From positions 24,040,407-24,104,406 of the forward strand of contig OY829539.1 of the NCBI GenBank assembly GCA_963691705.1: a stretch of DNA of 64,000 nt, in the 5' to 3' direction. Positions within the stretch are counted from its first letter, which is position 1; each line of letters starts with the position of its first letter. Both the position numbers and the translations under genes were made by a program. The notes under the pieces were generated by a model. That model was not told the DNA's origin. It was given only the letters and a program-made list of their open reading frames with translations, and did no database searches. This document shows, in pieces, positions 1-13,500 of the stretch. Source of the DNA: Viola odorata (lineage: Eukaryota > Streptophyta > Magnoliopsida > Malpighiales > Violaceae).

Positions 1-1515
1 AATTATGCCGATTTTTTTAAAAATAAACACTTTATTAAGATATACAAAAATGAATCTTATAAAAAATGTATTTTGTTCAAATACAAATTTTATACTTAAT
101 ATGAAATCCATATTAGATTGTGTGTTTCTAAATGTATTTCACACTGTTTTTGAATTCAAATGGATTTAGTGCTACATTTCGTATTTTTTGTGTTACATTC
201 TATATTTTGATAAAATACTAGTATGGTACTAAAAAATACGAAATCATTCTAAAATTGTGTACTTCAAAATTTATTACATTTTTTCATCTAATGTTAGTAT
301 ATTGTCTTGCATATTTTGTATAATAGAACTACATTTCGTATTTTTTATAGCAAAATTAATAATGTACATTGATTTGTCGATATGGTATTTAAATAAAAAA
401 AATATTGTTTCTTTATACGACATTACTTTTTTTAAAATTAAATAATGTGACATGTTTAACAAGTAATTGATCATTGCAATTATAAAATTTATACTATTAA
501 ATAAATCTAAAATTAATTAATGACACATTTAAGATAATGTGTGCTTACGTTTCCATAAAAACCACCACCATAATTTTTTGGGTTTCCCAAGTGTCAAAAT
601 TACCTACAACTAATTGTAACTGGTCATTTAAAAAAACAAACTATATATATATAAAAAAAAAAAAAAAACTCACGAGTCCATGGCTCCTACTCCTGCACAC
701 CTAAATTCTAAACAAGCACACTTTTCAATCTCTCTCCCTCTTCAAAAGAATATCAAAAGATTCTCACTTTTCCCTCCTACATCAAAACTGTGAATACCCT
801 ACACTCATTCAGTTCTTCCCCTCCATCATCATCGTACTTTTAGGTACCAGTCCTGCACGCCCGCTCTTTCTCTTTTCAATCTCTAGGTTTCCCTGTTCAC
901 TGTTTCATTTCCCGTATTTCGCTCCCTGATTGATCGCAATGTGATCGTCTTTGTTATTTTAGACATGCATTATTAATTTATTACCGAAGTTTCTAGGTTT
1001 GCAGCTCAAGTTTCTTACTTTATGGATTGCTGTTTTTGTTTGTTGCATTGCTTCATGTGGTTGGATGTTGCCTGTTAATGCCAAGTAAGGCTTTTGTGCG
1101 TTTGGGCACTTCAGAGTTATGGTTTTGCATCATTAAATGGTCATGATTGCTTTTCTGGATTTCTTTCTTAGATTCATCTGGTCTGTTTGTTTGTTTGGCT
1201 GTGCTCGGTATGGTTGGTGTGTGCTATGACTTTTGCTGATCAAGGTTATTTTGCCATGAATTCAGTGACTTTTGTTTTGGCACAACAATCATCCAAGTCC
1301 AGTAAACATGTTTGTTAACCAGATGTTGTAATAAATGCTTTAAGCCACTTGTGAAGTCTGAGTCACAACCAATAGTGCAACTCTTATATTTATGATACTT
1401 TTCAGCCTTGAGGGATTTTTGTTTTCCTTTGTCAAAAGTGAAAATCTGCTTGGTGAGCTGACAGTTGTCTATTGTGAAGCTGCTGCTGTGGATTCGATGT
1501 TGCATTAAATAAGAG
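1..1515 (+). promoter_or_regulatory. AT-rich upstream region and 5' UTR of the ATRX-like gene
   Basis: The first 640 bases are AT-rich, with a short motif CTACATTTCGTATTTTT seen near 171 and 328, and no convincing ORF. A TATA-like run lies at about 643-655, followed by a poly-A tract and then a CT-rich stretch (about 700-900) typical of a plant 5' UTR. T-rich sequence from about 890 to 1460 starts at a possible donor (CTCTAG then GTTTCC, near 888), so a 5'-UTR intron is likely; its ends are inferred. No long ORF precedes the ATG at 1516. Confidence 0.4.
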
Positions 1516-4500
1516 ATGGAGGACAAACATGAGGCAGTTGAAGATAGTGGGAGCATTTCTAGCGATTCTTTTATTGATAACTCGGATGATTCAGATGACG
1601 AGCCATGTACGTCTGGACAAGATGGAATACGTCTTGAGGCAAGTCCATTAAGATTTTTTTTTCTTCCTTTTTCCTAATATTTTTCTTTGGGTGGTGCATA
1701 GTCCTTGTTTTTCTCGTGTAAAGTGTTTCTATTTTTCACCTTCTGAGGTTAGTGCATTCATCCCAAAATTTGACCATGATGGATATAACTCTGCATTGCC
1801 TAAGCCTAATATACAATTAATATATCAAGTTACTCAATAAACGTCACTTTTTTCTTGGAAGAAAATAATCCTTGTGTATTTCTTCTGAGAAAGTGATCCT
1901 TGTCTATTGACAGACAAGGACAAGGACAATATAAATGCCATCTTATAAATAAGAGGAGCAAGTGACCTATAGATTTCTACTGCAAACCATTGTCAACTTC
2001 AATACCATTTTAGAGTTTCTAACAGCCAAGAGTAGGAGCTTGTAGGAAAGGTGCCAATGAGCTACATAATCTATTTGTTTGTTTTGTTATGCTTAATCAT
2101 GTTAATATTTTGTTGTAAAGGTAAATTGATTGGCATATATTTTTCCTGGGCAGGAACCACTGAGTGAGAAAGAGATAGAAGAACTAGTTGCTGAATTTTT
2201 AGAAGCTGAGAGTAAGGTAAATAATAATGATACTTCTAAATTTTTAATATTCTGTTGTTGGTACTTCTGCTTATGCTCATTTTAGGCTGCAGAGGCTCAA
2301 GAAGCACTAGAGAAGGAGTCTCTGGCAAAAGTGGAGAATGATGTTAGAGAGGAATTGGCACAGACTCTTCACGGTGATGAGGTTAGTCCTTTCTTCCATT
2401 TTCTTGTCTAATCTTTCTTTTGACTATATTGATCTTTGCAACCACTTATGGCTTTCTCTCTTTTTTCCATTCTTGTTTATTTATTTCTGCAGTTAGAGGC
2501 TGCCGTCAAAGATGAGATGGCTAACTTCAAGGAAGAATGGGAAAATGTACTTGATGAGCTTGAGACTGAGAGTACTCACTTGTTGGTCTGCTTCTTCCTT
2601 CATTTTTGAGTAAAAACTTTTGTTCTTAACATATATTTCAATGCTCAAAGGAAATAACTTCACTACTACAGATCAACATATTTTTCACTCTAGTCCTCTG
2701 GATATAGTCATTAGTGGATGTGAGATGGTTTCATTAACCAGTCTATACGTTAGTTACTACTAAGTCAATGCCATTTGTTCCCTTCTCTGTCTGCCTGGAC
2801 ATGCATGTCATTCAGAATTGTCAACGAACTTATGTTTTTGTTCCTTCTTTCTCTTTAATAATGCAATTGTTAATTCAAGTTTACAAGCATTGATTCTTTA
2901 TATTGTATGATAGTTTACTGGAGTTGTCTATATAAGTTAGGCTATCTACATGCTTTTCAGCAACTAAGTTATATTTTCATGTTCTGCACCTGTAAATTCA
3001 CTTGTTTGCTCAACAGGAACAACTAGATGGAGCTGGTATAGCACTACCGAGCCTTTATAAGTGGATTGAGAGCCAGGCTCCTAATGGTTGCTGCACCGAA
3101 GCTTGGAAGAAAAGGGCACACTGGATAGGATCTAACGTGACAGAAGAACTTACTGAGTCCATTGCTGATGCTGAGATGTATCTTAAAATCCATAGGCCTG
3201 TAAGAAGGTATGTTTCTTCCCTTTTCATACTATCTCTTGGTCTACTGTGCAAGATTTAAGTTTTATTTAATTGGATCTATTTTGTTGTTTAGACGTCATG
3301 GTAAACTACTCGAGGAGGGTGCTAGTGGATTTCTGCAGAAAAAACATGCTACAGATGAAACTAAGCAGGCAACTAAAGAAAATGGAGATGCTGACTGGGC
3401 CTCATTCAACAAAGTATTCTCAGGAAGTGTTTCAACTGATGTTTCGTCCTTTGGCAGTGAGGGTTGGGCCTCTGTTTACCTCGCTAACACTCCTCAGGAA
3501 GCAGCAGTCATGGGACTCAAGTTTCCTGGAGTCAATGAGGTGAATTTCATTTTAATGATGAAATATTAATTTCCTAACTTGTGATACCTATTCTTTCTCC
3601 TCTTCTGCCACAAGTGGTTATCAACCATGTTATAAGATTATCTATTTCGCATGGAAATATCTGAATCTTTAGTCATATACTAGTGGATAACTAACTAGGT
3701 TCAATCCATTTTGTTTTCCTCTCCCTTACAAATTATTTGAAGTTATTTTGGTCAGGAGCATAGTAAACTAGTGCTTTTATTCACCATTTGATAACCTGCA
3801 CAACTGAAAAGAATGAAAGAAACTTAAGATTATATGCTGATGCTCCTTGTTGAGAAATAGTAATTGTGTAGTTTAGCTATTGTGAGGAACTTTGAACTTA
3901 AGCGCCGCCTCACATGGTTGAGACTTGAGTAGTCCATATGTTCTGGTAACTTTGATCAATTATCCCATTCTGAAGTGCTCATCCTTTCTATTAATTTTTT
4001 GCTTTTCAAAAAGATTTAAGAGAAGTGTAATTACATTGCTAGCTTCTTGTCATCTTTTCCAAAACATATCTACAAAAAGTGTTATTTCTTATTATGTTGT
4101 TTAACAAACTAGTTTAAAAGTCGGTGTGGAAAAATTGAAAAATAACTTTTGACAGACAATGTTTTGGTGGAGAGAAACAAAAATAGAAATCAAGACATTT
4201 TGGGATGGCTGGAGTAACTTCTATTTTTAATTTTTGTTATTGGACATGGTTTAGGCTTCATATACCTCCTGGCTTTAGCTCAGTCATTGCTTGTTGCCAC
4301 AGTTTTGATTTCCCAACCTTGGCGATTGCTTCACTTTGTGTGCATCGTGAGCTGCCATGACCTCACATTCTTAGCTCAAGAATTCATGCATGATATTTTC
4401 TGTTGTATCATTTGTAAGACACCAATCAGAGGAAAGAGCTAATCCTTCTATATTTCCTCTCGTTGTGGTCATAGGAGTGCTTGACTTGGTCGTAGCTTAC

Positions 4501-7500
4501 CTTGAACATGCTTTCCCCTTCCACCATATCATCACTTATAAAGATTAATTGGTTGTTGAGTATTTAACTATGATGGTACTACTGAAACTGCGAAGCAAAA
4601 GTTGAATTCTTATAATTATATATTAGTTTGGCAAATGGATATTTTCATTACTTGATCATAAGTGCAATCCACCTACAAATCCATGCACTTCCAATTATGA
4701 GGGAGATCAGAAGCTAAACCCTGTATGGAATTACTGATATTGATGTAAAATTTGGAGCATTCTGGGATTCATTTTTTTGTTGTAAATGTGGTTTCACTTT
4801 TAATCATACACTCTTCAACTTATCTTTAATTTCTTATTATCTTTGCTAAGATTTTAATGTAACAATCGTATTTAGGTTGAGGAGATTGAAGACATCGATG
4901 GAGATTCAGGGGATCCATTTGTTGCAGCAGCCATGGAAAATGAAAAGGAATTAATTCTTTCTGAGGAACAGAGAAAAAATTATAGAAAGGTTTGCTGATA
5001 TTTGCATGTTCTTGATTTGTACTTTCCTCTATCATATCTCCGCATTAGACATTTTGGCATGGAATCATCAGTAAATTGTAAATTTGGCAAATAATCACAC
5101 TTCTCTCCTCTGGAGCCTTGTTGAAATTGTTTTTGAGTTTGTTTACTTTAATACCGAAATGCATATGGTTGATTGATTAGTGCAATTAACAATTGGAGCC
5201 TCAAAATTGAGCGCACAGAAGATCAATGCAAATAGCTGCTCAAGTTACTTGGTTGTTGCCCTTTTGATGGTGTCGGAGTGATCTGAATGTTTCAATTGGT
5301 GGTTAAGCAATTCAGCGTCTTTTTTTTCCTTTTCATCTGCCACACAGGTTTATGTAGTAAAGGCCTTTATCTTTGTAGTTCAGGATTGTTGTAAAGACTT
5401 AGGCTCGATTTCATCAACTGCCGGATATTGCAAAATGGGGCTGCCTTGTCACATGGAAGTTGTCTTGGCACATGATGTCTCTTTTTTAGTTTGATTGTGA
5501 TTGATTATTACTCATTATCCTTCACCATACATAATGCTAATGGTGTGAAAAAATTGTCATAATTGGTTTCTACTCTCAAGCAGTTGAGGTGCTCCAGTAT
5601 ATGCCCTCCCATTTTGATTGAGTTCCTACCCAGTTTTCTGGTCATGGTATTTCCATTATGGACGATGTTTATTTGTATGCATTTCTACGTTGAAGGTTAA
5701 GAGCCACAGGGATCTGGAACTTCATCATGCAACGTGTAAGTTGTGTGTTGTCTGTTTGTTGGAGTGCTCCTGAGCTTTCTTTTCATTGCATGTTGAAAGG
5801 TGAAAGAGGAAGACGATGCCAAATTAGATCAGAAGCTTCAAACACGCTTGAAGCAGAGGAGACGTCGTAAGAGAAGTAAACAGGTATAGATTTTTTGCCT
5901 CTTGTTTTATCATTTCAATTTAATTATTATTTGCATTTTTTAAAATCATAACTTGAAGCTGAGTTGTTGAATACTTTAACGAGTAATGTGACAATTACGG
6001 GTGACCACTATTACGATTGCCAGACTCATAATTTACATACAATTTGATTTGGTGTGTGCTTTGAGTCTGTATCTTCAAGATTTAAATTATTTTGTAACGG
6101 TTATTGTGGAAAGGAAAACATACCCAGAAGCTGTCTCCTTTCCTTATATCTATACTATTTGCCCTCTCTGAAATTGTAGATCCTTTTGAATAGACTGTTG
6201 TGCTTCTCAATAATGATACCCTTCTTTCCCCTTATTGAATTAGGGTGCCATCCAAAAAGATCTCAGCTCTTTTGACCAAGTAATGGAAAACAATATAGGT
6301 GAAGCACTCCCTTCGGACAACTGTTCGAGTCATGTTCCATGTGAGAAAACTTCTGAAAATATGGAACATTTGCCTAAAAAATACAATTCTGTTGCAAACC
6401 AACATTTGAAGGAAGAGCCTGAAGATGCTGAAATTCTTAAAGATGCTCTCGAGGAACAAGTAATAAGCAATAGCAATTTAGAGAGTCATGAGTCCATGTT
6501 GCCTGATGTCGTGGAACCTAGTATCTCCGAGCGTCCAATTGAAAGTGAGGGGCTAAATGTTGATGGCAAGAGGATCCAGCCTGTCAGTATAGAAAGTGAT
6601 GATGAAGCTAATACTCTGAAGGATAAATCAGTTTGCAGTGCCATTAAAGTGGAGGATCAGTCAACTTTGCAAGAGAATATTGTGGGCCCTAGTGCCAATT
6701 GCGGGTCATCACAAGGTTTGCGGGGAAAGTTTCACTGTACTGCCTGTAATAAAGTTGCTGATGAAGTGCACCAGCATCCACTTTTGAGAGTGATTGTTTG
6801 CAAAACCTGCAGATGCTTAATAGAGGAAAAGATTCATGTTAAGGTATGCATTTTATGCTTCTGCATTTTGCCATCCATTTAAAATTTGATTTCACAAAAG
6901 TAGATACTGTTTAGAGAAAATGCAAGAAGAAGCAATGGATTGGATTCTATTATTAAGTGCTGTTGGAGTCTTCATATAATGCCTTTTAGTGTGCTTCAGA
7001 GATTAAAGATGTCGAGGTTAAATAATTATGAGGATGCTGATTAATCAGTACCTTAACAGTGCCTTCAGTTTTGTGGTTTGGAAATATGTTTTAGCATCGG
7101 CTCTGATATGCAACAATATATGGAGGAAACATAGCCTCTGTATGAGATGAAGGATTAGGAGGGGAAGGAAAGGAAGGGAAAGGAAATTTTTAAACTTTCC
7201 CTTGTATGGGAAAAAAGTGCTCAAGGGAATCAAAAGGAAAGGAAGGGAATAGGGAGTAAATAAATTGTAAAAACTTCCCCCCTGACCCACAAAAAATTTC
7301 CTCGCAAAAGTGGGAGGAAAAGGAAGGAAATTAGAAACTGAGCTTAAATTAAAAAAGAAAGTCATGGGCTTGGGCTTGGGTCATGGAATTTAAAGGGAAT
7401 TTCCTTCCTTTTCCCTTGTGTATAAAGATGCAGCCATACAAGGGAATTTCTCTACAAGTTCCCTTCCTCTCCTTTCCTTTCCTTTCCCTAGTTAAACTTC

Positions 7501-10500
7501 CCCTCTTTTACTTCATGCACTTTAGTTCCCATACAAAGCAATAATGAATGTTTCCAAAGAGAGGAAGTACAATGTTTCTTCAAATTACTCTTATGATGAA
7601 ATCATTGTGGAAAACAGCACCTCTTTTTTCTTCTTTTTGCGTGTGACTTAAACTATAGGAATTGAGCAATTCATTATTTGTGTGTTTTCAAATCCTTGGT
7701 CGACCTAGGTCACCAATCTCATTTTGTTGCTGACATAAAGGGCCTGGATATGACAGCCATTTAAAATTTTCCTTGTAGCAAGGGAATTTTAACTGCAATT
7801 TAATTATCTCCCTCCCCCTTCTTCCATGAGGTGCTTAATCCTTGTTGATGTCTACGTATAAACATTGCCCTTTATTGTGCTTCAATATTGGAGCTTTTGT
7901 TGAATTCTTTAGTTTTTCGCAGGAGGCTGACTGTTCGGAGTGCTATTGTGGCTGGTGTGGGAAGAGCCATGACTTAGTAAGTTGTAAGTCATGCAAGATC
8001 CTTTCCTGTTGCACTTGTATAAAGAGGAACATTGGTGAAGAATGCTTGTCTATGGCTCAAGCCTCTGGCTGGCATTGTTATTGCTGTAATCCGAGTCTGC
8101 TACAAAAGTTGACATTGGATCTGGAGAAAGCACTGGGATGTGGGGATAGTATGAGTACAGGCTCTGATAGCGATTCAGAGAGCTCAGGTGAAGATGTCAA
8201 CATTGCAGTTGGGTATGTTGTTTATAACAGACATCCATATTTGTACTTTATTATTGCCTTCCTTTTCTATTACTTCCTGAAGTTCCTGAACTATGGAATA
8301 GGCTTTTTCTCCTGATTCCTAGCAAAATAGGTGTATAAGCTATCCTCATAGGGATTATTTATCAAATATGGTTCTCAAGGCACAATGTCCTTTTAATCAG
8401 GTCTAAGAGAAAACGTCAAAAGAAGATCAGAAGAATCCTTGATGATGCTGAATTGGGTGAAGAGACAAAGAGAAAGATTGCAATTGAAAAGGTGCCTTGG
8501 ATTTAGATGGTTTATTCTCTCAAATCTGTAGTTAGCACTAAATTATCTGTTATGATCCCATCCTATGTAGGAACGTCAAGAACGTCTGAAGTCCCTTCAA
8601 GGGCAGTTTTCTGGAAAGTCCAAGATGATGAGCTCTGTGAGTGGCAGTGGAAACTTACCAGAAGGCGCTAGCATTGAAGTTCTAGGTGACGCGACTACAG
8701 GCTATATAGTGAATGTCGTGAGAGAGAAAGGTGAAGATGCTGTGAGGATTCCTCCAAGCATATCAGCTAAATTGAAAACCCATCAGGTTTCAACTCATTT
8801 ACAATTCTCTTTCCTGATGATGATTCTTCTGTTATTGTAAGAGATGAGGGACTTGTAGGACTTCATCTGTCTACAACACTCTCTCCTGCATTGTTATTTA
8901 AGTTTAAAATGAAGATATTTCTATGTTGTTTTGCTTAATCCGGCATGCATGGTATTGCAGGTGGCAGGCATGAGATTTTTGTGGGAAAATATTATACAGT
9001 CAATTAGAAAAGTGAAGTCTGGTGACAAAGGTCTTGGTTGCATTTTAGCTCATACAATGGGACTCGGTAAAACCTTTCAGGTAGTTTGTTCAGCTTCTCT
9101 CCAACATTGTCCAACCCATTGTAATACATAAAAGCTAAAAATAATGATTTGGAACTGGGAATTGGGGCTTTCACATTTTATTGGGTGTAAACAAGAATGT
9201 GCTTCTCCCTTATGAACTCTTTGATTAAACAAGCTCAAGGACATGAATAACTATGGTAGAAATGCTTCCAATTATAGTTTTCATTGTAGCAATTTTGATT
9301 GTACAATTTTTCTGTTCTCCTTGTTCAGAGCCAACAGTTCCTTTGTTTTGGCTATTGTTGGTGTGGGAAAAGTCCTCATCCTTATTTTTCAAATTCCTCC
9401 ATTTATCTTGGCCTTCTGGTATTGTTGCACAGTATTGTACTTTCTCTCCTTTCCACAAAAGAAAGGTTTATTATCGAAGGGAAGATGTGGATTATATGGT
9501 ATCATAGCGAGAGACAACATGAAATTAGATCAACAAACGTATTGTATACTACTGTCAAGTTACTTGAGTTATCTATTATGTAGTATGCTTGATTTGGAAA
9601 ATTGTATCTGCAGGTCATAGCTTTCCTATACACTGCTATGAGAAGTGTTGACTTGGGGTTAAGAACTGCACTTATTGTTACCCCTGTGAATGTGCTTCAT
9701 AATTGGCGGCAGGAATTCCTTAAGTGGAGGCCTTCAGAAGTAAAGCCCCTCCGTGTTTACATGCTGGAAGATGTTTCAAGGTTCTTATTTTTTTCCTGCA
9801 CTTTAAAGCAAATGCAAGAAATTACTTTTACTTGTAAATTTTAAGCAGTGCTCTCTTATGACATCTCCATTGGCATTAGGGAGAGGAGAGCGGAATGGCT
9901 TTTAAAGTGGAGACGAAAGGGTGGCATCTTTTTGATTGGCTATGCAGCTTTTCGTAACTTATCCTTGGGGAAGAATGTGAAGGATCGAAACATGACTAGA
10001 GAAATTAGTTATGCCTTGCAGGTTAGTAGTATGTAAAACTCATTGCCAGAAGTGCTAGTTAGTGTTTTTTATGACCTTTATAATTCAAGTGGATCTGGGA
10101 ACTTTACATAAGTCTGCATACTAGTTTTCAAAGATCTTTTTAGGTCCTTTGAATGGGCAAGACTTATAGTACAAACAGGGTACCTAGACTTAGTAACCCT
10201 TCCTTTAAAATTGAAAAAGAAGATGACGATTGACGACAATGGTAGTGGCTGTGGCGGGATTGGGATTTTCGAAAGAAGAGGTGAAATAATGGTGGGACTC
10301 GCATGTTTATTTTCTTTAGATCAGTAATTTGTTATTTAGTTGAATCTGACATGGAAAAGTTGAACACATGGCCAAATTTAAAAGGAAGTGGTACTGAGCC
10401 TGATACCTCGGTTGTACCTGAGGTTTTGCCCTTCCAATGTAGGTTTGATTATTGTTTTCCATGACTGCTATCCAAATACATATAGTCTAATTAATTTTAA

Positions 10501-13500
10501 TCCAGTTTCCTTACTAAAGTGTTACCGTTATGTAAATCTCATCAATTCGTTATGGTCTGTTTCTTCACTAGTTGCAGTACTCACGACTAATCTCAAATTT
10601 TGAGTTCAACCTTTTAAATTCTAAATATATTGAGATATTTTTCTTTTCACTTATCAGGATGGACCTGATATACTTGTTTGTGATGAAGCTCATATGATTA
10701 AGAACACCAGGGCTGATACAACCCAAGCATTAAAACAAGTGAAATGCCAGAGGAGGATTGCCCTGACTGGGTCACCTCTTCAGAACAATTTAATGGAGTA
10801 TTATTGTGTAAGTTTGTACACTGACTGCTGTAGAGTTATTTGGATCTCCTCATTATTATGATTCTTACCAGTTTGTATATGACACAGATGGTTGATTTTG
10901 TAAGAGAAGGTTTTCTGGGCAGCAGCCATGAGTTTAGGAACCGGCAAGATCTTATATCCTTCATTGTTCTGTTCACTTTGCTCTTTTAGGTGAGGTGCTA
11001 CTTCTTACTTATGTTTGTCCTTGCTGCAGCTTCCAGAATCCTATAGAGAATGGACAGCATACTAATTCGACAGCGGTGGATGTGAAAATTATGAATCAAA
11101 GATCCCATATCCTCTATGAACAATTGAAAGGATTTGTTCAAAGGATGGACATGAGTGTGGCGAAGAAGGACCTGCCACCAAAAACCGTGTTTGTTATTGC
11201 TGTAAAGCTCTCCCCATTGCAACGGAAATTATACAAGAAATTCCTTGATGTACATGGATTCACAATTGGCAAGGTTTCAAATGAAAAGATGAGGAAGTGT
11301 TTTTTTGCTGGGTACCAGGCATTGGCACAGGTTTATTCTTGATCTCCGTGTTTCTATAAGTTCTTCTAAACAAACACTCAAACACAGATGTCATCATTTT
11401 TGGCATGTACTCACGAAATTTGCAGATATAGATATGTGGGCAACTAGCCATGTGTGTTAATAATAAACAACACTTTTTTAACATAACCCACAAGTAATAC
11501 AGGTGCATGTAATCTGGTCATTTATTTGTTTCTGTTTTCTAAATGTTCGTGCTCGGAAACCAAAACTGTTTTTACAGTTTACAATATACAGTGAAACCAT
11601 TGGCTTTTGGAACTAAAGTGGCCCCAGTTCTAATACCAAAATTTAGTACCAAACCAATGCATAGCAGAAACACTTCACAGTCAGAGCCTCACTAAACCTG
11701 TTCCCTGAACTGTTCTCTGCTACATGAATCACAATCATGAAACCTCGTCCATTTTTTAAGAGAATTTATTTCAAGAAGCATCTCTCTTGTGACTTTTCTT
11801 TTCCCCATATTGCAGATAATTCTCTGTATTGTCGTCATTCTTGAGATTGTTTGAGTTTAACTAATTTTGAAAATTCTAGCTTAGAAGGCTCTTTGATGAA
11901 AAATGGACTGTTATATAGGTCTAAAGCATTTAAATTATAGATCCTTGTAGAATTTCAGTAGTCAGATGAAAGGTAGATCTGGATCTTCCCTTGATGATGC
12001 ACCTTGATATTTTTCTTTAAATCAACTGGCTCTTTTTCTTTGCTTGTTTTTTATGGAAGTTCCTTTTGTTCTCACTAGATATGGAACCATCCTGGGATTT
12101 TGCAATTAAGGAAAGATAAGGATTACATCAGCCGTGAAGAGACTGTTGAGAATTTTCTTGCAGATGGCATCTCTAGTGATGAAAATGTAGACTACAACAC
12201 AACAAATGGAGGTACTCGATTTTCTTACCTTTGTTCCCATTTCATGTACGGCTACTATTTACTGTTGGGCATATGGTATGTGTGGTAATTCACTGGATAA
12301 AAGAATTGTTTTGATCAATTGCTTTTGGGGTTTATATACTGATAGCTTGTTTATATATTATGTGTAGAGATGAAAGTTTTATGCATGTCTTTGTTATGAA
12401 CCCGAGAATAGGATCGAGTCACCGGACGATTGACAGGATAATCTAGGCTAAGACCCTTCTCTTTACTCTTTGAACGACTCATCTTGATTAATAACTCAAG
12501 CTCGTCAAAGGGAACTTGAAACCTTTGCGATTCTGAGGGAGAAGCAAATCTAGCAACTCTAAATGAGAAGCTGACCTCTGTGTTTTTAGGGAAATTCAAT
12601 TTGTCTTATTCATAGACTTCACCTCTCTTAAATAGAGGTTTACATAATAGGGAAATAAATCAGATTGTCAGGTCTGATTCAGTCTAAGAAGGAAACAAAT
12701 AAAAAGAGCAAGAATTCTAATTAACTCAGGAAAGTCTTATTTAAGCTAATTAAATTAAATAAAAAAGATCTCTAGGTTGTTCCTTAATTTCCACACGGCA
12801 TATTGTTGGCCAATGAGTGCGTCCATAACAGTCTTTAAATGCTATGGTTTTTAGATGTTACAGTGCATCATGACACTACAAATTGTTCTTCCAATTTTAT
12901 TACAAAATTACATTTTAATCTAAAAGTCTTATTTGGGTTCAACATTCTCTTGAGAGCTAGAATCTAATAACTTTTCTTGAAGTTTGCACAAAGGCAAGAT
13001 CAAGTTCTGAAAGTTGGAGGGTACTTAGCACACTTTAAATAAAGATTCGTTTAGGTTCCTTAATAATGCTTATTGGATAACATTATTTTACTGTTTGATT
13101 ACACATGTAACTGTAATCACAGCAGTGTGAAATAACATTATCCTTACAACCTCCCTTGAAGTAACGCATGTATGCCAGCAGCCATCTGATGGTTGATATA
13201 GTATATGTTTTTTTGTTTTTTGTTTTTTTGCATTGATGAAGAATGTAGAGATGCATAAAATATTGGGGATGGGAAGATATAAATGTTTCTGTTGCAGTTA
13301 GCTGTATATTATTGCAGACAATTTTCATCATTTATGCCTGCATAGTACCTTGTCAACAATCATGGAATCATTTTCCTTCCCTAGAGTCCATTGTCTCTGT
13401 TATTAATTTTGTTATACCTGACAGAGAAGCCGAGGAGTGCACATGATTATATGCATGGAAAGAGTTATGCAGGATTTTTCCAGAAGGTATGCACATGAAT

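Noticed and set aside
9243..9620. Open frames of 84-125 codons inside ATRX intron 13
   Set aside because: They overlap in several frames, show no domain, and lie between two exons whose splice sites and protein continuity are clear.
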